This document shows, piece after piece, positions 54,781-64,000 of a stretch of 64,000 nt of DNA. The DNA is from Limnanthes douglasii subsp. nivea (Eukaryota > Streptophyta > Magnoliopsida > Brassicales > Limnanthaceae): positions 171,634,386 to 171,698,385 of the forward strand of contig JAUPFV010000001.1 of the NCBI GenBank assembly GCA_036936605.1, read 5' to 3'. Position 1 is the stretch's first letter, and each line of letters starts with the position of its first letter. The notes beneath the pieces were generated by a model that saw nothing but the letters and a program-made list of their open reading frames with translations, was not told the DNA's origin and did no database searches. The position numbers and the translations under genes are program-made.

Positions 54781-54974
54781 ACTGTGTCGGATTATCTCCA
54801 AAATTACCCAGTGTAGTTGAAAAAATCGATTCCAATTTTTTTTTTCTTTCAACCTAAAATTTGGTTTTAGAGGTTTTAATTCTTTATCCTTAGCTCTAGT
54901 CCTCTTTTGTTCTTAGGATTAGAGAAAGAATTATGGTTTACCTTATCGAAAGAACACGAGACGTTTTTTGGTGT

Positions 54975-55430
54975 TACCCAATCGTCTTAATCCTCATCGT
55001 CGTATACATCATAAATTGGATCGTCTTCATCCTCATCACCGTATACATCATAAATCGGATCTCCCAATTCTAGCCAAGTTGCATCAGAAATTTCACCTTC
55101 CAGCACTTCCTCAACCTAGGATAACCAATCAACAAACTCCTCCACCTGAAGTCCACCATCAAAGTCAGGAATGTTGACCTTAAATCCAACTCCCAGCATC
55201 GGTCCTGATAAGCGTTCCGTTCTGGCCTTTCTCCAAAAGGGTTATCGGGACCTTCAGCCTCCACACCGGGTTGCTTGGCAGTAAGTTCAGCCATCTGACG
55301 GGTAAGATATTCGACCTGACGGCGTAGGTCAGCATTCTCCCGACCTCCGAAATCACCCGCATCTCCTTCCACAGCAACGCCACTACTACATTTGGGTCTT
55401 CATCGCACCATCTCGCAGGACTGCCTGTGT
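54975..55430 (-). pseudogene. Gypsy gag N-terminus (-), chromovirus-like
   Basis: The minus strand begins MEGDAGDFGGRENADLRRQV, then EYLTRQMAEL and NPFGERPE. After a shift it reads VNIPDFDGGLQVEEFVDWLS and ends in an acidic duplicated DPIYDVYGDEDEDDPIYDVY tail. A coiled segment before NPF and the FVDWL block match gag of plant Ty3/Gypsy elements outside the Tat group. It is frameshifted. The proline-rich plus-strand ORF at 54968-55177 is its shadow. Confidence 0.7.
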
Positions 55431-55680
55431 CTGATACAAATATGATACATAGTAAACGCAGAGAAGCCAATATAGGGGAAACCCTAATTTTTTTTATCAA
55501 AATTCAACTCATATCCCAAATCTCTAATACAAATTATGGAAACAAAAATAAACAAAATAAAATAATATTCTATTAAATCTGAATGTAATCAGATTTAATT
55601 TGCTATGTTAAATAAATTTTTAAAGTATAAAAAAAACTAAAACATTTAAATAGATTATTTTGGAGGATTTCCGCGTACAT
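55431..55680 (-). repeat. PBS and partial LTR of the Gypsy fragment (-)
   Basis: On the minus strand TTTGTATCAGACAC (about 55427-55443) is a decayed Met-tRNA-type PBS upstream of the gag. Next to it, reading right, TTACTATGTATCA is a plausible LTR end, followed by AT-rich LTR-like DNA. The right limit is where the element-D DNA begins. Confidence 0.45.
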
Positions 55681-55685
55681 CAAGA

Positions 55686-57037
55686 TTGGTCCATCCCGAT
55701 TGTAAGGTATGCTTACCCACACGCAACAGATCAGACAGTACCCTTCCTCAAAAGAAGAAAGCAAAAAAAGACAAAAAGGAAGCCAGTACATCTGGTGATA
55801 GCCCTTCAACAAATCCAAATCCTAAATGTTTAAAAAGAAAAACAAAGGAAAGCACACTTTCGACCATTAACGAAGAAACACAAGAATAGTCTTTTTCGAA
55901 AAAGAAAAAACCCCTACACCTTCGAAAAATAAAAGTTCCACCAGTCCCCATAAGAAAATGAAGAAAAAGACGGTTGCAACCATCGAAGATATAGTGTCTG
56001 ATGACGATAAGGTCATAATTGCTGGGAATCAACAAGTTCTTAAAAAAGAAAAGGAAGCAACTGGTGAAGATGTTGCAGTTGATGTAGAAGATAATCAAAA
56101 TGATTATCACTTCGATCCCGACAGTTTCATCAATTTCAACGAAACACAAGAGCTTATTGGATCAGAGGATTTTGTCATTCAAGAGGTTCAAACTCTTCCA
56201 TATCAATTTGGTAGAATATCTGCATTGTCTACCTATGAAGCAGCATCTCCTGAAATTATTTCTCATATTTCTCATACTACGTCTTAAGATATCATCCCCG
56301 GCCTAGCCCAACGGTTTTTTCTTCTATTCCACCAAACCCAGATGTCCTTGTTGCACTTCAACCATTTTCCAATCTCAAAAATGCAGCGAAAACGCTTACT
56401 CAAGAAATCGAGGCTTCTCAAAATCATCTCAAAAGACTGGCCAAAAGATATGGTTCGCTACAAAGGAATTGCTGAAGTTGAAAAACATTTTAGGGAAAAA
56501 TTTCAAAATCATATAGCAGATCAATTTCATGGCTTCAAAATGGAAAGGTCTGAGCTTACCAGAGGACTCTTATTTGTCAAAAGGAATTTACGAGAACAAC
56601 CCCAAATCGAGAAAGAGAATCTGAACACTTCACATCAAGAAGAGATAGATCGACTCAGAGTTAAACACCTTGAAGACTTAACTGCTGAGAATGAGAAGTT
56701 CAGTAATATTCAGACTTCTCTTACTAAAAGCGAACCAGAAAAGAAAAACCTAACCGATGAGATAGCCACATTTGAGACTGGTTTTGAGAAGGAAAAACAA
56801 CTTGCCATCACTGGTGCAGAAGATGAATGTACCAAGGACATGTTGGCAACTATCAACAATGCTAAAGAGGATAAGTTCATCACACTTCTTCGAGAAATTC
56901 ACGCAAGATATCCTAAGATAAACCTTTCTAGCTTCTGGAATGACATTTCTATCGAACACCGCCCCAGTGAAGCCTTCGAACCTATCCCAAGTTCATCATC
57001 TGAAGAGGAGTCAACCAAAGAGAATTCATTTGAATGA
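55686..57037 (+). pseudogene. aORF-D: antisense coiled-coil accessory ORF
   Basis: Opposite to the element-D pol. Frames 55686-55889 (PQKKKAKKDKKEASTSGD), 55958-56287 (acidic, EDNQNDYHFDPDSFINFNET) and 56342-57037 (231 aa) form one protein. It has a lysine- and serine-rich start, a linker with NPDVLVALQPFSNLKNA, a long coiled coil (YKGIAEVEKHFREKFQNHIA, then EEIDRLRVKHLEDLTAENEK), and the end ARYPKINLSSFW with an acidic serine tail (SSSSEEESTKE). The layout matches aORF-A, -B and -C; the Transposase_28-like part is missing here, perhaps deleted with the left LTR. Two frameshifts. Function unknown. Confidence 0.68.
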
Positions 57038-57267
57038 TTTTTCTACACTTTGAACTTATGTGATCTTTTTTGTATTTGTCATATTAGTACTATAACCCTT
57101 GTACTCATCGAATTATCCAAAATAACAAAGGTTTTAGCTTATATTTCATATTTTCCATCAATTTCTGTGATCTTTTATTTATGTTAACTATTCGAAGTTA
57201 AAACATAATAAAATAGTTTCAATTTTTTTTGAAAAATATAATCCCTCGAATATTATATTGCATTAAA

Positions 57268-57500
57268 TGAACGTGGCACATCTAAAATCATAGTGCGTTT
57301 ATTGATCGTAGCACATTGAATATATCAGTGCGTTTATTGAACGTAGCACATCGAAAATATCAGTGCGTTTATTAAACGTAGCACTTAGAATATCACAGTG
57401 TGTTTATTGGACATATCACTTCAAATATCACAGTGCATTTATTGGACGTAGCACTTCGAATGTCACAGTGCGTTTATCGGATGTAGCACTTCGAACATGG
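57268..57500. repeat. 35-36-bp tandem repeat, about six or seven copies
   Basis: Units of the type GTAGCACTTCGAATATCACA plus GTGCGTTTATTGGAC repeat with small changes between the aORF-D stop and the pol end of element D. Confidence 0.88.
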
Positions 57501-57663
57501 TTGTTTCTTTGAAAAGTGAAATAAACACTTCAGAACATACTACTCTTGATCAACCTCGAAGATGATCAGTATTTGATCAGTTTTCAAGATAGTTTAAATA
57601 AACACTTGTAAACAACCATTGGCCAAAAAATCATTTTATTGATAATGTTGAATATGTACATAG

Positions 57664-57709
57664 CGCCTCATTAAAACCTTCATGGACCAACAAGGTAGGA
57701 AAGAGTGTG
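57664..57709 (-). other. Conserved noncoding block between pol and aORF, element D
   Basis: CCTCATTAAAACCTTCATGG and AAGGTAGGAAAGAGTGTG match blocks at 34690-34733 (B) and 41018-41063 (A), although D is a different family by its coding sequence. Confidence 0.75.
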
Positions 57710-57754
57710 TTATTCAACCAAAATAAATAAATTCAAAATACAACATAGTTATTT

Positions 57755-58800
57755 CCAGTATAACTTCAGGTGTTGTATATTCCACGGGTGTTGAAGCATT
57801 CTCCCCTGACTATCACAAAGGCGATAAGACCCTGGCTTTATCCTTTCAACAACTACATAAGGTCCTTCCCAATTCGAGGCCATTTTTACGAGCCTCTTCT
57901 CGTTAGTATGCAGAAATACTTTTCTAAATACTTTATCATCTGTTTTAACTCCTGCCTTTTTACCTTCGAATTATACCTATTACTCATAAGAGTTTGATAA
58001 TGGATCACGTTTAAATAAGCTCGAACTCTTCTCTCATCAATCAGATCTAAATTTTATCTTTTAGCTTCATAATTAGATTTTTCAGAATATTGGGTTATTC
58101 TAAAAGATGACATCTTAGATTCGACAGGGCTGGTAGCATCCATTCCATATGCTAAAGCAAAAGAAGTTTCTTTAGTAGCTTACATAGGAGTTGTTTGATA
58201 AGCACAAAAAACTTCTTGTAAATAATTTGGCCATTTCCCTGCTGCCCCTGTCAAATTCTTCTTCAAACCATCTAAAATAAATCTGCTGATCACCTCGACT
58301 TGTCCATTTTCTTGGGGCTGAAAAGGTGTTGAGAAACATAGTTGAATTCTTTTCGAAGCGCAGAATGAAGTCATTTCTGTATTATTAAATTAAGGTCCAT
58401 TATCCGTAGTAATTCTATGAGGAACTCCAAAACGACAGCAAATACTATTTACAATGAATTTAATTACATCTTTTGCTTTCGTTCCAGATAATGGTTCTAC
58501 TTCAGCCTACTTTGTAAAATAGTCTACCGCTACAATTATCATTTGCCGCCCTCGAGATGTCATCGACAAAGGCCCCACTAAATCAATTCTCCATCTATCA
58601 AATGGTATGGCCTCGGTAATAGGCATAAGTGGAATTGCTGGCTTATGAATAGAATTAGAAAACATTTGACAAGTATCACAGCTTCGAACCAAATTTTTGG
58701 CATCGTTCATCATCGAAGGCCAATAAAATCCTGCAAGCAAAACTCCACGTGATAAAGCTTTAAACCCACAATTAACTGATCTTTCTTCATCACGCAACTT
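57755..58800 (-). pseudogene. Integrase, element D
   Basis: The minus strand reads the zinc-binding part FYWPSMMNDAKNLVRSCDTC, the core FDRWRIDLVGPLSMTSRGRQ, AVDYFTK, then after a stop FQPQENGQVEVISRFILDGL with the catalytic glutamate (58180-58374), and the C-terminal domain WEGPYVVVERIKPGSYRL ending PWNIQHLKLYWK near 57760. The order is complete but interrupted by stops (near 58507 and 58180). Confidence 0.85.
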
Positions 58801-58869
58801 TGATAAAACTTCATATGATTATTGCTTATTCAAACATCATAATAATGGCCCACTCAATGCTTTCTTATA

Positions 58870-59500
58870 CAAAACTTCATCCAAACTATGTATCCAAAAG
58901 CTGCGCCTCACAATATTTTGGCCAATTTTGCATCGTCAGGCAATGTTCCTCGAATCAAAAAATTTAAAATATCAGTTCACCAATCGCCTCGGACTACATC
59001 TGTAGTTATAAATATTTCTTCCATATAATCACACTGGTCTGACTGGGTTAAAATTAAAGGATTTTCTTGTAATAAAATCCAAGGATACTCTTCCTTGTAA
59101 ACGATATTTGCTAATGAATGAGCTATCGTGTTACTTCCTCGACGAATATGTTCCACAAAAACATGATCAAATAATAGCATCAAGTTTTAAAGCTCTCGTA
59201 GATACAAAATTAAGCGATCATTTTTCACTTCGGAGTTTCTAGATACTTGATTTACTACTAATTGAGAATCTGTCTCTAACCATACTGAAGTTGCTCACAT
59301 ATTTTTGCAAGTCTCAAACCAACCAAAGCAGCTTCGTATTCAGCTTCGTTATTCGAGGCGTGAAAACTAAATTTGATAGACTAAAGTATCGTTTCTCGAG
59401 ATTGAGCAATTAACTGAACTTCAATACTGCATCCCAAAATACTTGATCTGTCATATGTTCGAATAATCCACATCGAATTCGCTGGTAAAACATCCTTACT
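58870..59500 (-). pseudogene. Second RNase H (aRH) relic, element D
   Basis: The frame ending the RT ORF reads MWIIRTYDRSSILGCSIE, where A and B have TDGGSS. Further on are ASNNEAEYEAALVGLRLAK-like text near 59300-59370 and FVEHIRRGSNTIAHSLANIV (59050-59183). In the last, the aspartate of ADSLA has become H. Decayed, but it confirms the dual RNase H layout. Confidence 0.75.
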
Positions 59501-60848
59501 TTCTTCTATGTCCGATCTACTTGAATGAAATTCAACAAGAAAATCGGCCAAAGCTTTAGATTTAATTACAGTTCGAGGTGTGAATAAGATATCATAATCT
59601 CCCAACTCTAGTGACCACTTGGTCATTCTCCCATAAATATCAGGACGTTGCAAAACATATTTCAAGGGACACGAAGTTTGAACTTCAATGGTATGGGCTT
59701 GGAAATAAGGGCGCATCTTCATAGCAGCCACCACCAATGCTAACGCTAATTTCTCAAGCTTCAAATATCTATTTTCTGCTGCCACCAAACTTTTGCTGAC
59801 ATAGTGCATCGGCTTTGGAATTCTTGAATCTTCACTTAGCAATATTGCACTTACTGCAAAATTCGAAACCGCAATGTACAAAAAGAGCTTTTTTCCACTT
59901 CGAGGCTTTGATAAAATTTCTGATGATGATAATAAGTTTTTTATGTTTGTGAACGTTGCTTCACAATCCGAAGTCCACTCAAACCTTTTTGGCCCTCGCA
60001 ACACTTGAACGAAAGGAAAATATTTGTCACAAAATCTAGAAATAAATCTATTTAGTGTTGTAGACCTTCCTGTCAAAACTTGCACTTCTTTAACCGTTCG
60101 AGGTGAATCCATTTCTATTACAACTTTCAACTGTTCTAGGTCAGCTTTTATTCCTCTTTCACTGATAACATAACCCAAGAACTTCCCTGATCGAACTTCG
60201 AAAGTATATTTTTTAGGATTAAGCTTTAGCCTGATTCCCCTTAGATTCAAGAATGTCTCATCTAAATCCTCCAGATGTGCATCGTCCACCAAGATTTTTA
60301 CCACCATATCATCGATATACACCTTTATGTTACTTCCAATCTGATTGGAAAATGCTTTATTCATTAACATTTGATAAGTAGCTCCGGTGTTTTTCAATCC
60401 AAAAGGTATAACCTTGTAACCATGCAAACCCTTATCAGTTATGAAGGTCGTACATTCTTGGTCCTTCAAATCCATTTGGATCTGATTATATCCTGCAAAA
60501 GCATCCATAAAAGTTAATATTTCATTTCCCGAAGTAGAATCAGTCAGCTGGTCTATCCGAGGAACATGAAATGAGTCTTTAGGATAGGCTCGATTTAAGT
60601 CTGTAACATCCACACATATTCTCCACTTTTCGTTCTTCTTCGTGACCACTACTGGATTCGTCGTCCATAAGGGATACCGCGACTCCCATATATGTCCGAT
60701 CCTGGATAAAAAATCTACTTCGGAAACAATTGCTTCTGCTTTTTCTAATGAAAATTCCCTTATTGTTTTAATTATCGACTTCACCTTTGAATCAACAGCT
60801 AAACTATGGAAGATTACTTCGATCGGCCCACCTATCACATACAACTAG
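59381..60848 (-). pseudogene. Reverse transcriptase and first RNase H, element D (487-aa open frame)
   Basis: This is the longest open frame in the window. From the N-terminus: VDFLSRIGHIWESRYPLWTT, DVTDLNRAYPKDSFHVPRID, FMDAFAGYNQIQMDLKDQEC, KVIPFGLKNTGATYQMLMNK, catalytic VYIDDMVVKIL, LNPKKYTFEV, TGRSTTLNRFISRF. RNase H follows (LYIAVSNFAVSAILLSE, MHYVSKSLVAAENRYLKLEK, LADFLVEFHSS). Frame and YIDD are intact, so RT and the RT-linked RNase H may have been lost last. No intact gag, protease or integrase accompanies it. It has no independent start; the methionine at 60844 lies inside pol. Confidence 0.88.
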
Positions 60849-61089
60849 GGTCATTAAGTTTCCTATTCGAAGTGTTTTTCACTCAAAAAATATATACTTC
60901 TCAACTTATTCGCTTACTGTCAAGGACCCCGGGGTTTCCCTTGAATCGTCAACCCTTTCATTAAAATCCGAGGTCAACCCCTCTAACTGTTATTCATTCA
61001 TCATATCTCCACCGTTGGATCCTCGAATCCGAAGTGTAGTGGCATAATATTCTTTTGCAACTTTCTGGTCGCTCTAAAAGACTGCCATA

Positions 61090-61850
61090 TAATCTTTGAC
61101 AACGTATTTAACACATTGTTGCACTGTTGACATAACCCCATATATTCTGGACAGCCAATACCTTCCAAAAATAATGTTGTAACTTGTAGGAAAATCCACC
61201 ACCATAAAGACCACTTAAACTTTTTTCTCGAAGGGTCCCTTCCCTAAACTCACCTCATATTCGAATTATCCTATCACCTGTGTTGTCACACCATGGAAAC
61301 CAACAATTGTGCGTTCTGACTGAGAAATTCGAGGAGGATTGCGCATCCTGTCATATATTGCTTTGAAAAGGACATTCGCAGAAATCCTGGTATCTATGAG
61401 CACGCGTCTAATTTCAACACCAGCAACTTCTGCCCTAATCGTTACCGCGTCCTCATGTGGCCCCGCAGTATCTTGTTAATCGTCTTCATCGAACAAAATA
61501 AAAGGAATGTCCTTCTTTATATACAAATAAGTGGGCATTCTCCCTTCAATCTGAGTTGTCAAATTGACAACATGTGTCTTCCTCGAACTATCAGTATCAC
61601 CAGCCATTGAATCACCTTCGAAAATGTCCAATGACTCAAAATACTCACACAGACTTCGAACATGTTCTTTCTTTATTGGCTCTTCGACGGCCATCAAAAT
61701 CGACCTATCTGGATCCTTATCCAATTACTCCGAAGCAGCATCAAACTCATCAGTCGTTGAATCTACAATCATCAATTTTTCAGTTTGCGCATTTGGGCTG
61801 GCCGGCTGTGAATTCGAGGCCGGAGTTTTCGATGTGTTCCTCTGTGACTT
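61090..61850 (-). pseudogene. Protease, element D
   Basis: An open part at 61476-61724 (SLCEYFESLDIFEGDSMAGD, IPFILFDEDD), a stop, then EDAVTIRAEVAGVEIRRVL and IDTRISANVLFKAIYDRM, GFHGVTTQVIG and IIFGRYWLSRIYGV. The active site reads DTR instead of DTG. The arrangement equals that of A and B. Inactive by the DTG change and by stops. Confidence 0.8.
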
Positions 61851-63333
61851 CACATAAGTCCATTCTCAATTAAAATTGGACATATTTTTTTCCAAGCAAT
61901 GCAGTCATTGGTATCATGTCCAATATCATTGTTATATCTACATAATTTATTGTTCCGTTCCTCCCTTAGCCTATTAATTGGTGCGGGCTTCTTGAAATTC
62001 ACATAACTCTTGGTTTTATCAAAAATTGATGCCACACTTTCAGTTAAATCCACATAATAATCTGGTCTTATCCACTGATTCTGCCTCGACATATTGTAGT
62101 TGTAGGCTGGGGCTTGATTTGAATATCCCACGGTTCGAGGAGGCAAATTATTATTCCTTGGACGCGCCTGCTGATTAGCATTTGAAGATTGTCCTTGGTT
62201 ATGGGCCGCCTGTCCTGAATTATTTGGAACATTAGTCGGTCCTCCTTGGACCCTACAAAATTTTACCTTCAACTTTTATCTGACCTTCAACCTGAGCAAT
62301 TAATGGTTCAAAAGTTAAAACCCTTTTTTTGTCTCGTTAGCCATATCATCTGGCAGGTTACCCTTGGTGAAAAGCTGCATCACCACTCCCTCTTCACAGT
62401 TATCCAAACTTTCCTTTGTTAAAACAAATCATTTTGTGTAGTCCTTCAATTTTTCTCCAACTATCTGTTTTCCTTAGAAAATTGTATCACTATTTGCCCT
62501 CATCTCTTTGCTACCAATAAACTGCCTTCGAAAAGTAGTGTAAAAATATCTAAAATTCAAAATAGATCTCCTCGAAATCAGGTTGTACCACTTTAAAGTT
62601 GTTCCTTTAAAAGTCTGTGAAAAAAGCACGACACACCAGCATGTCGTCATCTTCGAAGTTCATCATGTAATTTTTGAATTGTTCGATGTGATCGTCTGGA
62701 TCCTGCATCCCCTCAAAATTTTCAACCTTGGCAATATCAAAACGCTTCAGAAGTGTAATAGATCTGATTTCACTTGTCAACGGAGAGTTCCTCAAATTGA
62801 CACTCTACACGTACTGATCTTCAGTTCTCATGACAACGTAAAAATTCTAATTAGTCTTAGCGTACTGATTCGATGTGCTCCCCTCACACCAATTAGATTC
62901 CCTCATACAACGAGGAACGTTGTCCCTCCTAGATTTGTGTTCCTTCTTATATTTTCGAATTTGTTCCCGCTCTTCTTTCGAAGAACCCTTATACTTCTTA
63001 AAACCTAAGCCAGCCCTCTTAACTTTCTCATCACTAGATGTGACACACTTTTGCTTATCTTTATTTCATTTTCGAGAAGAATAACGCTCTTTTGGAACTT
63101 TAAAGCGCGCCTTCTTCTGTTCATTCCTGATCTGTCGATCAGTGCAAGATCAATTAGATTGGTTTCTAATTTCAGTTTGTTCATTCATTTGTTTCACTTT
63201 GGACTTCGGTTTTGCCGAGTGAATTTCTTGTTCTCTTTGCTCGTATTTCGCATTTAACGCGTTTATCTTATCCTAGATCTGGTTTATACGCATTTCTATA
63301 TCAGATTGAGTTGGATCAGAATAAATCCTCATG
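61850..63333 (-). pseudogene. Gag, element D
   Basis: Starts at about 63333 (MRIYSDPTQSDIEMRINQI) and keeps one frame with several isolated stops down to 62607: basic middle (KKARFKVPKERYSSRK), then FDIAKVENFEGMQDPDDHIE, FKNYMMNFEDDDMLVCRAFF. Beyond frame breaks at 62280-62600, a part at 61850-62272 has WIRPDYYVDLTESVASIFDK and the zinc-knuckle variant CRYNNDIGHDTNDC. Mostly point nonsense changes in a kept frame suggest younger decay than in F1 and F2. Confidence 0.8.
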
Positions 63334-63483
63334 GTCTATCCTATGTCCTCTACAAGTCTTCCCTCAATGTTTCAATAGCTGATCGAACCAAAGGATTGTT
63401 TTATGGATTCATCACACAATTTCAAAGATTATTTTTCTAATTTGATAAAATTGAACTAAAATAGAAGACACTGATTGCTAATC

Positions 63484-63505
63484 ATCCCCAGTGGATTCGC
63501 CAATT
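63484..63505 (-). other. Primer binding site, element D
   Basis: The minus strand reads AATTGGCGAATCCACTGGGG beside the LTR, the same TGGCGA-type site as in A and B. Confidence 0.72.
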
Positions 63506-64000
63506 TAGTGAGTTTGATCATTTCGGATTGTCTTAGTAAACAAGAGAATAAGTGGTTTAGAGAGACAAATAGATTTTAAAGATAAAATGGAAGTGCGCAA
63601 GCGATCTAATCTCATAAATCCAACCCTTTTATTAGTTCAGGTTTGACCTTTATATAGATGCGCAAAGACTTAGCTTATAACTGAAATCAGTTACACAAAA
63701 AGCGTAAATTGCACTCTTAGTCCTTAACTAAAATATATATTCTAAATTCCTCCTCTAACGTTAACACTTGTTACATAACGTTTTATTGTTTACACTTTTA
63801 GTACGTGAATTTCTATTTCCTTATCAATGTCGAAAGTGTGAAAATTCATAAAATAGAACACATTTCTTGTTAGACTTCTGTGGTGAAAAGATTCATGTCA
63901 AAGCCCTCTTTGGAAAATTGACAGGTTGTTAAGTGGGTTCAGAGATACATCAAAAGATCTATTAAGCTGAGACTGGTGTATGGAGAAGTTGGTTTATGAA
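63506..64000 (-). repeat. Element D 5' LTR (right end not resolved)
   Basis: Begins TAGTGAGTTTGATC on the plus strand beside the PBS. On the minus strand it has a TATA box CTATATAAAGG (about 63648-63658) and, downstream, AATAAAAGGG (63624-63633) as a poly(A)-signal candidate. The outer end may lie near 63900 (a CATGTCA end candidate) or outside the window. The partner LTR is not present at 55-56 kb. Confidence 0.65.

Noticed and set aside
54968..55177. Proline- and histidine-rich plus-strand ORF
   Set aside because: Antisense reading of the acidic repeated tail of the minus-strand gag.

Overview
The window comes from the nuclear genome of a flowering plant, probably a eudicot. It is AT-rich, carries plant-type LTR retrotransposons primed by initiator-Met-tRNA-like sites, DUF4283-type LINEs and a Tip100-like hAT element, and holds no recognisable host gene, rRNA or tRNA. 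Essentially everything that can be identified is transposable-element DNA of different ages, much of it nested. Almost all coding regions are broken by stops or frameshifts, so they are annotated as pseudogenes.

Layout. 1-1520: 5' part of a Copia element on the minus strand (protease, zinc knuckle, gag, PBS, LTR). 2064-3363: a hAT derivative with an 8-bp target-site duplication (TSD). 3364-5965: AT-rich tandem repeats (units of about 200 bp, then about 51 bp). 6149-7052: a nearly identical truncated twin of the hAT element. 7054-10150: a decayed LINE (+). 10140-12340: two related foldback-like elements with long inverted arms and a repetitive core. 12486-14586: a miniature LTR retroelement with three LTRs and two internals inside one TSD, set among LINE relics (12345-12485, 14587-15960). 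16000-19080: anonymous AT-rich DNA. 19090-23153: a coiled-coil accessory ORF, a solo LTR with TSD, and plus-strand gag and protease relics. 23154-51240: old gag-less Tat-type elements (+) in an LTR-internal-LTR-internal chain. The first of these was split by a 19.9-kb insertion at 26932-46803. 51800-54780: Copia relic (+). 54975-55680: 5' end of another Gypsy element (-). 55686-64000: a third Tat-type element (-).

The most interesting region is 26932-46803. It holds two related Tat-lineage Ty3/Gypsy elements on the minus strand: element A, bounded by the TSD GATAT, with element B inserted in it. Besides gag, protease, RT, two RNase H domains and integrase, they carry a long accessory ORF (aORF) on the opposite strand, between pol and the 3' LTR. 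In both copies the aORF begins with the same start region and has a GT-AG intron at the same codon. It is preceded by a G-box and a TATA box on its own strand, and encodes a Transposase_28-like region followed by a coiled coil. Two further aORFs (19.1-20.1 kb and 55.7-57.0 kb) show the same layout in other families. aORFs in Tat elements are known as a class; the conserved intron and antisense promoter here deserve a closer look.
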